Shown piece by piece: positions 22,321-29,413 of a stretch of 62,494 nucleotides of DNA. The notes under the pieces were generated by a model, which worked only from the letters and a program-made list of their open reading frames with translations, had not been told where the DNA came from and searched no databases. Position 1 is the first letter of the stretch; each line of letters opens with the position of its first letter. This DNA is from a virus, in IMG/VR virus record IMGVR_UViG_3300015371_000031, positions 1 through 62,494 of that record. One strand, 5' to 3'. Both the position numbers and the translations under genes were made by a program.

Positions 22321-22632
22321 GTGAGCAGTCGCACCCCTGAACAGCCGCCAGAGGAGCCACGAGATCGTGCCGTCTGCGCTCGAGACGGCTGCGACAAGCT
22401 GGTTCCCCAGGTGGCGCTCCTCCACGGCGACCCGTACTGCTCGACCTGGTGCTGCCGGTCGGCGCTCGGACTCGCAGACGGGCCGCCGCCCAGGCCGAAC
22501 CCTCGGAACGCCGAGCACTGCTCGAGGTGCGGCGTACCCATCGACGAGTACGACCCGGCCTGCCCGACGTGCGTGGGACGCGAGTCGTCTCGGCGCAAGC
22601 ACGGCTGGCACGGCGGGCGGATACGCGCGTGA
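22321..22632 (+). CDS. Double zinc-finger protein (103 aa)
   Basis: GTG 22321 chosen, since GGGGGTG precedes it; the reading frame is open further upstream. Two Cys groups are visible: CARDGC ... YCSTWCC (residues about 20-45) and CSRCG ... CPTC (about 66-86). A basic His-rich tail (RRKHGWHGGRIRA) follows. Likely nucleic-acid binding. Downstream overlap couples it to the next gene. Confidence 0.65.
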   Translation: MSSRTPEQPPEEPRDRAVCARDGCDKLVPQVALLHGDPYCSTWCCRSALGLADGPPPRPNPRNAEHCSRCGVPIDEYDPACPTCVGRESSRRKHGWHGGRIRA

Positions 22633-22925
22633 CCCCGAACGGACACGAGGCTCACACTCGAGCTCACACGCGCAGGCTCCACGAGGAGCGCGCTGCCAAC
22701 GGGAACGTGCCGCCCGACGTGCGCTCCGACCCGGAGCTCAGGAGCGCGTACCACTCGCTCCAGCTCCACTGGCTCAGCACGGTGCCCGGCTACCGGGCGC
22801 TGGTGAAGGAGCGCGTCTCGGACGCGCGCAAGCGACAGCGCGACACCGACGAGCGAATCTACAGAGGCTTCCTCCAGCGTCGCGACGTCGACAACCTCGG
22901 ACGAGAAACGGAGGGGTGCGGATGA
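22629..22925 (+). CDS. Small charged helical protein (98 aa)
   Basis: GTG in a GTGA overlap. Many Arg, Asp and Glu; helical (VKERVSDARKRQRDTDERIY). No domain is recognised. Confidence 0.65.
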   Translation: MTPNGHEAHTRAHTRRLHEERAANGNVPPDVRSDPELRSAYHSLQLHWLSTVPGYRALVKERVSDARKRQRDTDERIYRGFLQRRDVDNLGRETEGCG

Positions 22926-22957
22926 CCGCATTCGTTCGTCCGAGCGCTGGGCGCTGA
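22922..22957 (+). CDS. Possible 11-residue leader ORF of the primase gene
   Basis: ATG with a good RBS (ACGGAGGGGTGCGG) opens an 11-codon frame (MTAFVRPSAGR) that stops one base before the GTG of the primase-helicase gene, which itself has no RBS. This suggests the short ORF delivers ribosomes to the primase start. It could also be a chance ORF. Confidence 0.4.
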   Translation: MTAFVRPSAGR

Positions 22958-22958
22958 C

Positions 22959-24746
22959 GTGCTCACCGCAGCCGACCTGATCGACGCGATCGAGGCGCAC
23001 ACGGGCCGCGGCGGCCGGCGCGTCGGACGGAACACGCGGCTGCTGTGCCCCGCCCACGACGACCACGAGCCGAGCCTGGACGTAGCGGAGGGAGACACGA
23101 CGGCCGTGGTCGTCAACTGCCGCTCCAGGGGCTGCACGTTCGAGCAGATTTGCGAGGCGGTAGGACTCGAGCCGCGCGAATTCATGCCCGACGATCCCGG
23201 GGCGGGAGAGTGGACTCCGCGCGGGCCTGCCGTTGCGACGTACGAGTACGTCGACGCCGCACGCAAGCTCCTGTTCCGCGTGTGCCGCACAGCTGACAAG
23301 CAGTTTTCTCAGAGCCGTCCCGACCCGTCGACCAAGAGCGGCTGGAAGTGGAACCTGGAGGGCGTCGAGCGCGTCCTGTACCGACTGCCCGAGGTGCTCG
23401 AGGCGGCGCGCTCAGGCGGTACCGTCTACGTCACCGAGGGCGAGAAGGACGTTCACGCGCTCGAGCGCATCGGACTGGTCGCGACGTGCAACCCCGGAGG
23501 GGCGGGCAAGTGGCGGCGCACCTACAACCGCTGGCTGATGGGCGCGGAGCGTGTCGTCGTGGTTGCGGACGACGACCCTGCCGGACGAGCGCACGCGAAA
23601 GAGGTGACGCGCTCGCTGATCGAGGATCTCGAGGAGGCAGCCTGCACCGTCGAGCTCGTCCGCTCAGGGGCGGGGAAGGATCCGCACGACCACGTGACGG
23701 CAGGACTCGGAGCTGACGACTTCCTGCCGCTCGACCCGGAGACCGAGGCGGGACTCCTGCGCTGGGTGACCATGAGCTCGTTCGCCAGCGTGGACGAGCA
23801 GGCGTCGTCGCCCCTGGCCGTGGACGCGGACGGCGGCACGGTGATCCCGGCCGACGGATTCGTGATCGTCTACGGAGACGGCGGCGCTGGCAAGACGACC
23901 CTGTGCGTCGACATGTGCTGCCACCTGGCGTCAGGCAAGCCGTGGCTGGGACTCGTCGAGCCGAGCAGGGAGCTCAGGATCGCGCTCGTCGAGAACGAGG
24001 GGCCGCGCCCGATGTTCCGGCTCAAGCTGCGCGCCAAGCTGGAGCACGGCTGGAACGGCGTCGGCGAGCGTGTCGTCGTGCTCGAGGAGCCGTGGCAGGG
24101 GCTCGACTTTCGCGAGGAGCTCCACCGTGCCGAGCTGGTGCGCACGCTGGGCGACCTGGAGGTGGACATCCTGGTCGCCGGCCCGCTCACCAGGCTGGGA
24201 ATGTCGGGGGCGGGGTCGCTCGAGGACGTCGGCGGGTTCGCAGCGCACGTCGCGGACGTCCAGCGTCGCCTGGACACGCCGCTCACGGTCGTCCTCGTCC
24301 ACCACGAGTCGAAGGCGGGGCGCGTCTCAGGCGCGTGGGAGGGAGTGCCCGACACGCTCGTCCACGTCCAGACCGCCGGCCACGGGCGCACGCGCATGCA
24401 CTGGCAGAAGTGCCGGTGGTCGAGCGCGCTCCACCTCAAGACGACCCACCTGAACTGGACGGAGGGCGAGTCGTTCGAGGTGGACGAGCGCGAGGAGCTG
24501 ACGCCGGAGGCGATCTACGACTCGATGGCCGCCTACGTCCTCAAGAACGGCGGCTGCACGTGGAACGACCTCAAGAAAGCCGTGAAGGGGCGCGAGGAGC
24601 TCGTGCGCTCGACCCGCGACCGCCTGATCTCGGAGAAGGTCGTGCTGAACAAGGGGAAGGGCCGCGCGTTCAGCCTGTGGCACCGCGAGGATCAGTCCAG
24701 GCCGCGCGGGATCGACGACATCACCGACGACGACATCCCGTTTTGA
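22959..24746 (+). CDS. DNA primase-helicase (595 aa)
   Basis: GTG start, apparently coupled to the leader ORF before it. CPAH (C30, H33) with NCRSRGC (C54, C59) forms the primase zinc finger. VYVTEGEKD (about 156-164) and VVADDDPAG (about 202-210) are the TOPRIM motifs. VYGDGGAGKTTL (about 304-315) is a Walker A of RepA/RecA-like helicases, followed by a Walker B-like VDILVAGPL and VVLVHHESK. The C-terminal part looks like a winged helix plus an acidic tail (DDITDDDIPF). One protein would thus prime and unwind at the fork. No phage DNA polymerase was found, so the host polymerase is presumably recruited. Confidence 0.88.
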   Translation: MLTAADLIDAIEAHTGRGGRRVGRNTRLLCPAHDDHEPSLDVAEGDTTAVVVNCRSRGCTFEQICEAVGLEPREFMPDDPGAGEWTPRGPAVATYEYVDAARKLLFRVCRTADKQFSQSRPDPSTKSGWKWNLEGVERVLYRLPEVLEAARSGGTVYVTEGEKDVHALERIGLVATCNPGGAGKWRRTYNRWLMGAERVVVVADDDPAGRAHAKEVTRSLIEDLEEAACTVELVRSGAGKDPHDHVTAGLGADDFLPLDPETEAGLLRWVTMSSFASVDEQASSPLAVDADGGTVIPADGFVIVYGDGGAGKTTLCVDMCCHLASGKPWLGLVEPSRELRIALVENEGPRPMFRLKLRAKLEHGWNGVGERVVVLEEPWQGLDFREELHRAELVRTLGDLEVDILVAGPLTRLGMSGAGSLEDVGGFAAHVADVQRRLDTPLTVVLVHHESKAGRVSGAWEGVPDTLVHVQTAGHGRTRMHWQKCRWSSALHLKTTHLNWTEGESFEVDEREELTPEAIYDSMAAYVLKNGGCTWNDLKKAVKGREELVRSTRDRLISEKVVLNKGKGRAFSLWHREDQSRPRGIDDITDDDIPF

Positions 24747-24755
24747 CGGAGGACT

Positions 24756-25730
24756 CTAGGCAGCGCCGCGCGCCACTGCGACGATCCGGTCGCAGTCCGG
24801 GTTGTCGCGCTCCGCCAGGTACACGTCGATCGGACGGTTCCTCGAGCCGGCCACCCTCGCGCCGGCCGCGATCGCCGTCCACTCGTCCACGGGACGCGCA
24901 AGCGACACGGGACGGGTCATGTCCAGGCCGCAGCGCATGCGCTTGTACTCCGCGCGTCCCATAAGCAGCCCGACCAGCTTGCCCGCGCCCTCGTCGCGCC
25001 GCCAGAGGTCGCGCGACACGACCCTGTAGCCCCAGTTGCGAGAGGGGTCGGGGTCGCGGAGCGCCACGGGAAAGAACGTGTCGAACTTGTGCTTGAACGA
25101 GTCGTAGCGAGCCGTGAGACCCGACACGGACACCCGTCCCCAGCCGTAGACGTTCCCGACGTGCGCACGATACTGCCACCCCGACAGGACGAACGACGAC
25201 TGGTAGAGCTCGCGCATCCCGTCCGGCGGGGGAGGACCCTCGCCCGTGTCGAAGTAGCACTGCCACGACACCTGGAAGCCGGTCAGGTCGAGCGCGCGAT
25301 AGTCGTACTCGACGTGGCTGGCGCTCGAGCCGGCCAGTGTCGCCCGGCGCGGCTTGCCGGTGTCCCTGGCCGCGTTTGCGAGCGCGCTGAGGGGGGCACC
25401 CTTCGACCAGTCGCCCTCGACGTCCAACATCCAGCCGGACGGGTTCAACGACTTGTCCAGGCTTGCGATCGCGACCGCCTGGGTGAGAGCGTCGCCGTCT
25501 GCGATGTTCAGCCAGGCCCACAAGGGCACCTGTGCGTCCGCGCGCCACCTCGCCCACGCGCGACGGTTCTCCTGGGGCACGGGCGGGTTGGGCGGCCTGT
25601 AGTCCGGCCACACGAGCGCGTACACGGCCTCGATCGGCGGCAGGTTCTCGCGGCGCAGGCGCTCCTGAAGGCGCACCATCCGATCGGCCGGGAACGAGCT
25701 CAGGTTCTCGCAGAACAGCGCGACACTCAC
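24756..25730 (-). CDS. Possible TIM-barrel glycoside-hydrolase-like protein (324 aa)
   Basis: Minus strand; GTG at 25730 overlapping the previous stop. Contains VPLWAWLNIADGD, a conserved-looking WMLDVEGDW (residues about 106-114), FQVSWQCYF and WQYRAHVGN. This order of strand-end acids and aromatics resembles glycoside-hydrolase TIM barrels, but the family cannot be named. No signal peptide. It is the last gene of the minus operon, its stop only nine bases from the stop of the convergent primase gene. It could be a wall-active enzyme or a virion protein. Confidence 0.55.
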   Translation of the reverse strand: MSVALFCENLSSFPADRMVRLQERLRRENLPPIEAVYALVWPDYRPPNPPVPQENRRAWARWRADAQVPLWAWLNIADGDALTQAVAIASLDKSLNPSGWMLDVEGDWSKGAPLSALANAARDTGKPRRATLAGSSASHVEYDYRALDLTGFQVSWQCYFDTGEGPPPPDGMRELYQSSFVLSGWQYRAHVGNVYGWGRVSVSGLTARYDSFKHKFDTFFPVALRDPDPSRNWGYRVVSRDLWRRDEGAGKLVGLLMGRAEYKRMRCGLDMTRPVSLARPVDEWTAIAAGARVAGSRNRPIDVYLAERDNPDCDRIVAVARGAA

Positions 25731-25963
25731 ACCTCTGCGCTCGCAGGTATGCCGAGGTCGATCCAGCCGTAGTGGGGGTATTGGCCGGCGTTCCCGGTGT
25801 AGTACACGCGGCAGCGATACCAGTGGCCGTCCGGCCAGGCCAGGATCTGCCCGACGTTGTAGCGCGTGCACAGGGAGTTCGACGGGCCTGCCTGCGCCGA
25901 GCCGGCCAGTAGCGCGAGCGCGACCACTGCGAGCGCGACGACTGCTGCGATCATCTCCTTCAC
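25727..25963 (-). CDS. Small secreted protein (78 aa)
   Basis: GTG 25963 with a perfect RBS (TAGGAGGAGG). Residues 1-25 form a signal peptide ending SAQA. The mature 53 residues hold two Cys (LCTRYN, WYRCRVYY) that could make one disulfide, and many aromatics. Unknown; an exported effector or wall-binding peptide is possible. Confidence 0.7.
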   Translation of the reverse strand: MKEMIAAVVALAVVALALLAGSAQAGPSNSLCTRYNVGQILAWPDGHWYRCRVYYTGNAGQYPHYGWIDLGIPASAEV

Positions 25964-25975
25964 GACGACCTCCTC

Positions 25976-26056
25976 CTAGTAGGTGTAGTGCTGACCGAGC
26001 CACATGGCCAGGACGACCAGCGCCACGAACGCGATCGTGAGCGGTCGGTTTCTCAC
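25976..26056 (-). CDS. Membrane micropeptide (26 aa)
   Basis: GTG 26056 overlapping the previous TGA, with GAGGAGGAG directly upstream. The 26-residue product (RNRPLTIAFVALVVLAMWL core) is a basic N-terminus followed by one membrane helix. Its TAG stop overlaps the RBS of the next gene. Confidence 0.6.
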   Translation of the reverse strand: MRNRPLTIAFVALVVLAMWLGQHYTY

Positions 26057-26244
26057 TCCTCCTCCTCGAGCAAGGCCAGCGTCGCGTCCAGGTCGGTCGC
26101 GCACTGGCGCAGGTGGGGGGTGGACGGATGCGACTTCTGAGCCGCCCTGAACTGGCGCGCCTGGACGGCGGCGCGCTCGAGGAGTTGGTTGCGCGTCGGG
26201 TGGAGTATGTCAGTAACGCTGGTAGCCGGCTGCGGGTTGGTCAC
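26053..26244 (-). CDS. Hypothetical helical protein (63 aa)
   Basis: GTG 26244 chosen because it overlaps the stop of the gene upstream (GTGA), the rule throughout this operon. Polar, helical, ending in a run of acids (LDATLALLEEEE). Unknown. Confidence 0.6.
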   Translation of the reverse strand: MTNPQPATSVTDILHPTRNQLLERAAVQARQFRAAQKSHPSTPHLRQCATDLDATLALLEEEE

Positions 26245-26408
26245 TCTGTAAACCCCGAGAACTCGAGCAGGAAGTGTTGGGCCATCTGCCACGTCGCGCT
26301 GCCTCCTGGATATAGGAAGAACGCTCCCGTGGTGTCTGTGATGGCGATTTCAAATCCGGGTTTGTCCCAGTAGCCGAAGAACTCCATGAGTAGCCAGCGG
26401 GGACTCAT
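26241..26408 (-). CDS. Hypothetical small protein (55 aa)
   Basis: ATG 26408 overlaps the previous TGA, and its own TGA overlaps the next GTG. Aromatic-rich (PRWLLMEFFGYWDKPGFEI). Bases here are less GC-rich than the surroundings. Unknown function. Confidence 0.6.
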   Translation of the reverse strand: MSPRWLLMEFFGYWDKPGFEIAITDTTGAFFLYPGGSATWQMAQHFLLEFSGFTE

Positions 26409-26773
26409 TGGTCGGGTGCCTTCGGGTACGGCCCCTTGTAGTCAGCCTGACCGGGCCAGTAGGCGGGATCGTCCAGGGCGGCACTGGCGCACACGGGGCA
26501 CTTATCCCCCACGAGCGCGTTGTCCATGACGCCGACGGCGTGATGCTCGGAGATCAGCGCCTCTAGCTGCTGCACCCTGGCCTCAAGCCTCTTGACTTCC
26601 TTCGCCGCAAGTCGATCCCAGGCGGGCGTCTTCAGCCGCTCGATCTCCTCGTCCTGCCGCTGCTGGCGTTCAAGAAGAAGGTCTAGCGCCTTCTCGCCTC
26701 GGTCACGATCACGGCCGTTGTTCGCCCACAGACCCTTTCGGATCAGTTCCACGTCCTGTGCGCCCGCGCTCAC
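26405..26773 (-). CDS. Coiled-coil protein with CxxC (122 aa)
   Basis: GTG 26773 overlapping the previous stop. Residues about 25-75 are a long charged coiled coil (LLLERQQRQDEEIERLK, EVKRLEARVQQLEALI). DKCPVCAS (about 90-97) is a single CxxC. Probably oligomeric. Unknown function. Confidence 0.7.
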   Translation of the reverse strand: MSAGAQDVELIRKGLWANNGRDRDRGEKALDLLLERQQRQDEEIERLKTPAWDRLAAKEVKRLEARVQQLEALISEHHAVGVMDNALVGDKCPVCASAALDDPAYWPGQADYKGPYPKAPDQ

Positions 26774-27054
26774 GCCTGCTCCTCATCGAGAGCGCGGAGG
26801 GCATCCCAGAGCAGAGCTGTTTCGTTTGAGACTCGGTAGTGGCCTGCGTATGCCACGTTGCGCGCTGCTTCTGCTACGGCTTCCAGACGGGCGAGATCGG
26901 CCACGGCGTCCAAGTAGGTCTTGGTGTACGTATGCGGACGGGAGAACAGCGCCTCCCGCACCCGTTCTCCTGCCGCGCTCACAGCCTCCACCACCAGTCC
27001 AGGCCGGGCCTCGATCTCTGCCCGGTCGCCTTTGCGCTTGCCGGGGCCGGTCAC
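26770..27054 (-). CDS. Tandem paralogue 2 (94 aa)
   Basis: GTG in a GTGA overlap. Shares SAAGERVREA, LARLEAVA and the C-terminal ALDEEQA with the neighbouring 93-residue protein, and DNA identity is visible in the shared blocks. The N-terminal 25 residues are extra. The pair arose by tandem duplication. Helical, charged; function unknown. Confidence 0.7.
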   Translation of the reverse strand: MTGPGKRKGDRAEIEARPGLVVEAVSAAGERVREALFSRPHTYTKTYLDAVADLARLEAVAEAARNVAYAGHYRVSNETALLWDALRALDEEQA

Positions 27055-27332
27055 GCCTGCTCCTCATCGAGAGCGCGGGCCGCAGCGATCGCTTCAAGCA
27101 GAAACGCGCTTGCCTCTTCACCGACCGCGTGCTTCGCGGCAAAGTCTTCGCGTGCGCTCATCGCGTCCCACCGGGAGACGGCGTCGTCGTACTGGATCAG
27201 CTTCGCTGCTACGGCTTCCAGACGGGCGAGAGCGGCCATGTCTTTTACGTGCTCCTCGTAGGGAAGATCCCAGTGTGAAGCCAGCCAACTGCGATCGACC
27301 GCCTCCCGCACTCGTTCTCCTGCCGCGCTCAC
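27051..27332 (-). CDS. Tandem paralogue 1 (93 aa)
   Basis: GTG 27332 in a GTGA overlap. Starts SAAGERVREAVDR and ends AARALDEEQA; see paralogue 2. Between the conserved ends the middle has diverged (SHWDLPYEEHVKDMA). Function unknown. Confidence 0.7.
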   Translation of the reverse strand: MSAAGERVREAVDRSWLASHWDLPYEEHVKDMAALARLEAVAAKLIQYDDAVSRWDAMSAREDFAAKHAVGEEASAFLLEAIAAARALDEEQA

Positions 27333-27517
27333 CAGCGCACCTCAACAGGCAACACGCGTCTGCGCAGCCTGTGCGTCCACCAGTGCTGCCAGCACCACCA
27401 CCAACCCGCGCCGTCCCTGCCGAGCAGGTGCGTTCGCGTGCAGGACGGCACCCAGCACGTCATTCGTCGGTCAGCTGCGGCCTCCTGCGGTTCTCCCGAC
27501 CTCGGATCGTGCGTCAC
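27329..27517 (-). CDS. Trp/Cys/His-rich small protein (62 aa)
   Basis: GTG 27517 overlaps the stop of the membrane micropeptide upstream. CWVPSCTRTH and WWWCWQHWWTH give three Cys and three His, plausibly a zinc finger with a Trp-rich face. Ends basic. An alternative start is the ATG 19 codons in. Unknown function. Confidence 0.6.
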   Translation of the reverse strand: MTHDPRSGEPQEAAADRRMTCWVPSCTRTHLLGRDGAGWWWCWQHWWTHRLRRRVLPVEVRW

Positions 27518-27603
27518 TTCGACCCCCAGGCGATCGCACGCGCGACCAGGAGCGCCAACACGCACGAGCCGACCAGGAACCCGACCACGAACGAGCAGGT
27601 CAC
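27514..27603 (-). CDS. Membrane micropeptide (29 aa)
   Basis: GTG 27603 overlaps the previous TGA, and its own TGA overlaps the next GTG. One membrane helix (FVVGFLVGSCVLALLVARA) followed by a short basic tail. It is in step with the operon-wide coupling, which supports it as a real gene despite its size. Confidence 0.6.
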   Translation of the reverse strand: MTCSFVVGFLVGSCVLALLVARAIAWGSK

Positions 27604-27821
27604 GACTCCGTCAACTGGATCGGCGAGAAGTCGATGCTGAGGTGCCCCTGGAACGAGTCGCCGACCGCCAGCCACTGCTCCGACGTCTCCTCGCCGATGC
27701 GCATCCTCACCAGCACGGAAGGGTAGCGGAACAGACGCAGCTTGCGTTTCGTCTCGATCCTGAGCACCTCGAACTCCGCCGCGCCCCTCACGTCCACCTT
27801 CCCCGTAACCTCCGGTCTCAC
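27600..27821 (-). CDS. Hypothetical beta-rich protein (73 aa)
   Basis: GTG 27821 with AGAGAGGAGCGCGATC upstream. Predicted beta-rich (VDVRGAAEFEVLRI, PSVLVRMRIG). No family is recognised. Confidence 0.6.
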   Translation of the reverse strand: MRPEVTGKVDVRGAAEFEVLRIETKRKLRLFRYPSVLVRMRIGEETSEQWLAVGDSFQGHLSIDFSPIQLTES

Positions 27822-28075
27822 GATCGCGCTCCTCTCTCGTGGTCTCGTTCCCACTCCTCGAGTGCGCGCAGCGCGTCCTGCCACGCGCACCACGCCAGCG
27901 CCTCGGCCATGTGCACGCACCCGCTCGCCACCACGGCGTCGCAGTCGTCGCAGGAGAACTCGTCGTGCAGGCGAACCGCCGAGTGCGCCAGCGCGAGCTC
28001 CGGGTCGGCGTGCTGCACGACCGGACGCTTGCGCTTGCCAGGGAACCTGATCAGGACGTCCACCGGATCGTTCAC
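27818..28075 (-). CDS. First gene of the minus operon, Cys-containing (85 aa)
   Basis: GTG 28075 is preferred to GTG 28081 because the GGAGG would otherwise overlap the start. FSCDDCDAV and GCVHMAEALAWC supply Cys/His for a metal site; the C-terminus is a charged helix. It lies next to the palindrome-rich divergent region and might be a regulator, but no helix-turn-helix is evident. Confidence 0.6.
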   Translation of the reverse strand: MNDPVDVLIRFPGKRKRPVVQHADPELALAHSAVRLHDEFSCDDCDAVVASGCVHMAEALAWCAWQDALRALEEWERDHERGARS

Positions 28076-28210
28076 ACCCACCTCCAGCCCTCGGAGAAAA
28101 GAGCCGCCCCGTCCTCAGTCCGGTGGGTGGGTGGTCGTCGGACGAGGCGGCAGGCGAGCGACTCTAGCAGACCGGCCCCGGGACGACTTAGTAACACGCT
28201 GTAACTATGT

Positions 28211-28228
28211 GACTCCCAGTTGGGATTC
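28211..28228. promoter_or_regulatory. Operator-like palindrome 1
   Basis: GACTCCCAGTTGGGATTC: two eight-base arms around GT, with one mismatch from perfect symmetry. Matches palindrome 3 in both arms. Confidence 0.6.
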
Positions 28229-28279
28229 TCGCGGGATTCCAAGCGCGCCACCTCCTGCTCTGCGACGCCGAGACGAGGT

Positions 28280-28327
28280 GAATCCCACGGGGGGAGAGAG
28301 ATCGGTAGATCTCTCCCCACGGGATTC
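28280..28327. promoter_or_regulatory. Long inverted repeat (operator-like element 2)
   Basis: GAATCCCA (28280-28287) and GGGATTC (28321-28327) flank GA-rich and TC-rich arms (GGGGAGAGAGAT / ATCTCTCCCC) that also pair. It could be two half-sites bridged by a DNA or RNA hairpin. Confidence 0.55.
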
Positions 28328-28364
28328 TCGTCGTCGGGCGGAGGTCGGACGCCGAACCCCGGAT

Positions 28365-28382
28365 GAATCCCACCTGGGATTC
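28365..28382. promoter_or_regulatory. Operator-like palindrome 3 (perfect)
   Basis: GAATCCCACCTGGGATTC has perfect eight-base arms around CC. It abuts the candidate -35 box of the gene at 28419, an ideal place for a repressor to block it. Confidence 0.65.
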
Positions 28383-28412
28383 TCGACTCTCCGAGGGCAC
28401 GAACGATACGAT
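28383..28412 (+). promoter_or_regulatory. Candidate promoter giving a leaderless mRNA
   Basis: TCGACT (28383-28388) and TACGAT (28407-28412) are 18 bases apart. A start of transcription seven bases after the -10 would fall on the GTG at 28419, which has no RBS. Leaderless genes are common in actinobacteria. Confidence 0.45.
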
Positions 28413-28418
28413 GCCGGC

Positions 28419-28952
28419 GTGACCCAGACCACGGCCTCTCGAGCCACCTCGAGAACCGAGCTCGTCAGGCTCCTGCTCGACCAGTACGTGGACGTCGAAC
28501 GAGGCATCCAGGAGTCCAGGGGAGACGACCCGCTCGCACTCATGTGCCGAGCCTGGAACCACCCGTCGTTCCAACGGCTCATCAGGCTCAGGCTCCAGCT
28601 CCGAGACGAGAGGCCCGACCTCTACTGGCACGTCGCCGAGACGTACCTACGGTGCGGGTTCGCTCGAGCGCTCGAGTGCCCGGACTGCGACCGGCTCGAG
28701 TCCACCCACTCAGGACGAACCCATCACACCCACGGCACCCGCGTACGACCGCGGCTCGTCCAGCTCACCCTCAAGCGCGTCAGAGTCGTTCGATCGGGGG
28801 TGGATCTCGAGAAGGTGGAGGAGGGGATCTCGTGGATCGCTCAGAACTGGGAGGAGCCGTCAGAACGACCCCCCGGGGGCAGACGAAACGAGGTGCCGGG
28901 GGATCTCGCCTGGTTCCTCGGGGGGGACCAACTCCGGGTGGTACCGGCCTGA
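28419..28952 (+). CDS. Hypothetical protein next to operators, possible regulator (177 aa)
   Basis: GTG without an RBS, possibly leaderless. Mostly helical first 90 residues (TELVRLLLDQYVDVERGIQ, FQRLIRLRLQLRDERPDLY), a CPDCDR motif near residue 88, and a basic segment (RVRPRLVQLTLKRVRVVR). The operator-like palindrome next to its promoter makes autoregulation plausible. A DNA-binding role is inferred from context and charge only. Confidence 0.65.
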   Translation: MTQTTASRATSRTELVRLLLDQYVDVERGIQESRGDDPLALMCRAWNHPSFQRLIRLRLQLRDERPDLYWHVAETYLRCGFARALECPDCDRLESTHSGRTHHTHGTRVRPRLVQLTLKRVRVVRSGVDLEKVEEGISWIAQNWEEPSERPPGGRRNEVPGDLAWFLGGDQLRVVPA

Positions 28953-29030
28953 CGTCCGGCGTCACATCGCGAGCGCACAGTACATTCGTCTCCGTAGTGT
29001 GATGAAGTGCGCCCTTGCGGGGAGGAAGCC

Positions 29031-29384
29031 ATGAGCCAGTACGGCCTCTGCTCGGCTCGAGACTCGGAGGGCAGGGTGTGCGGCAGGACGGTACCGCTAG
29101 GGACGCGGCACTGCCCAGCCCACGCGCTCGCAGAACGAGATCGCAGAGCGAGGCTCAACCAGGAGCAAGGACGTACGAGCGCTCACTGGCGGAGGGTGAG
29201 GCAGGCGGTGCTGGAGAGGGACGGCCATGCCAGTGTCCTCTCTGGCAGCACCCACGACCTCACGGTTCACCTCGACCCAGCCCTGCACGGCGACCACTAC
29301 CGTGCCACACCAGACGACTGCGTCACGGTCACACGAAGCGAACACGGAACGATCGACGCACCACGAGCTCACAGGCCGCGATGA
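29031..29384 (+). CDS. HNH-endonuclease-like protein with lost zinc cysteines (117 aa)
   Basis: ATG with GGGGAGGAAGCC upstream. Residues 5-30 hold CSARDSEGRVCG ... HCPAH, an N-terminal zinc site. HWRRVRQAVLERDGH, DLTVHLDPALHGDH and DDCVTVTRSEHGTIDAPR follow the order of actinophage HNH nucleases placed before the terminase. In the related sequences I recall, the second part has CxxC pairs where this one has SVLS and TRSE, so the structural zinc site seems lost. The protein may still cut or assist packaging, or be a degenerate copy. Confidence 0.65.
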   Translation: MSQYGLCSARDSEGRVCGRTVPLGTRHCPAHALAERDRRARLNQEQGRTSAHWRRVRQAVLERDGHASVLSGSTHDLTVHLDPALHGDHYRATPDDCVTVTRSEHGTIDAPRAHRPR

Positions 29385-29392
29385 TCGTGGAG

Positions 29393-29413
29393 TACGGGGG
29401 GGCGGGGGTGTCG
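29393..29413 (+). other. G-rich tract upstream of terminase, possible cos region
   Basis: TACGGGGGGGCGGGGGTGTCG lies in the 107-base gap between the HNH gene and the small gene before the terminase. Cohesive ends of many actinophages are GC-rich single strands close to these genes. Nothing in the sequence proves a cut site here. The remainder of the gap shows only the RBS GGAGGAGG. Confidence 0.25.

Larger units (their letters stand above)
28082..28418. promoter_or_regulatory. Divergent intergenic control region (337 bp)
   Basis: The gap between the minus operon and the plus-strand gene at 28419 contains no convincing ORF. It carries three inverted-repeat elements based on TGGGATTC and at least one isolated half-site (28233-28239), described separately. 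A possible minus-strand -10 (TAGAGT, complement of about 28165-28170) is present without a clear -35. The arrangement is that of a regulated divergent promoter region. Confidence 0.65.

Noticed and set aside
26592-27640. Plus-strand ORFs across the minus operon
   Set aside because: They lack ribosome binding sites, while the minus-strand genes show unbroken ATGA/GTGA coupling.
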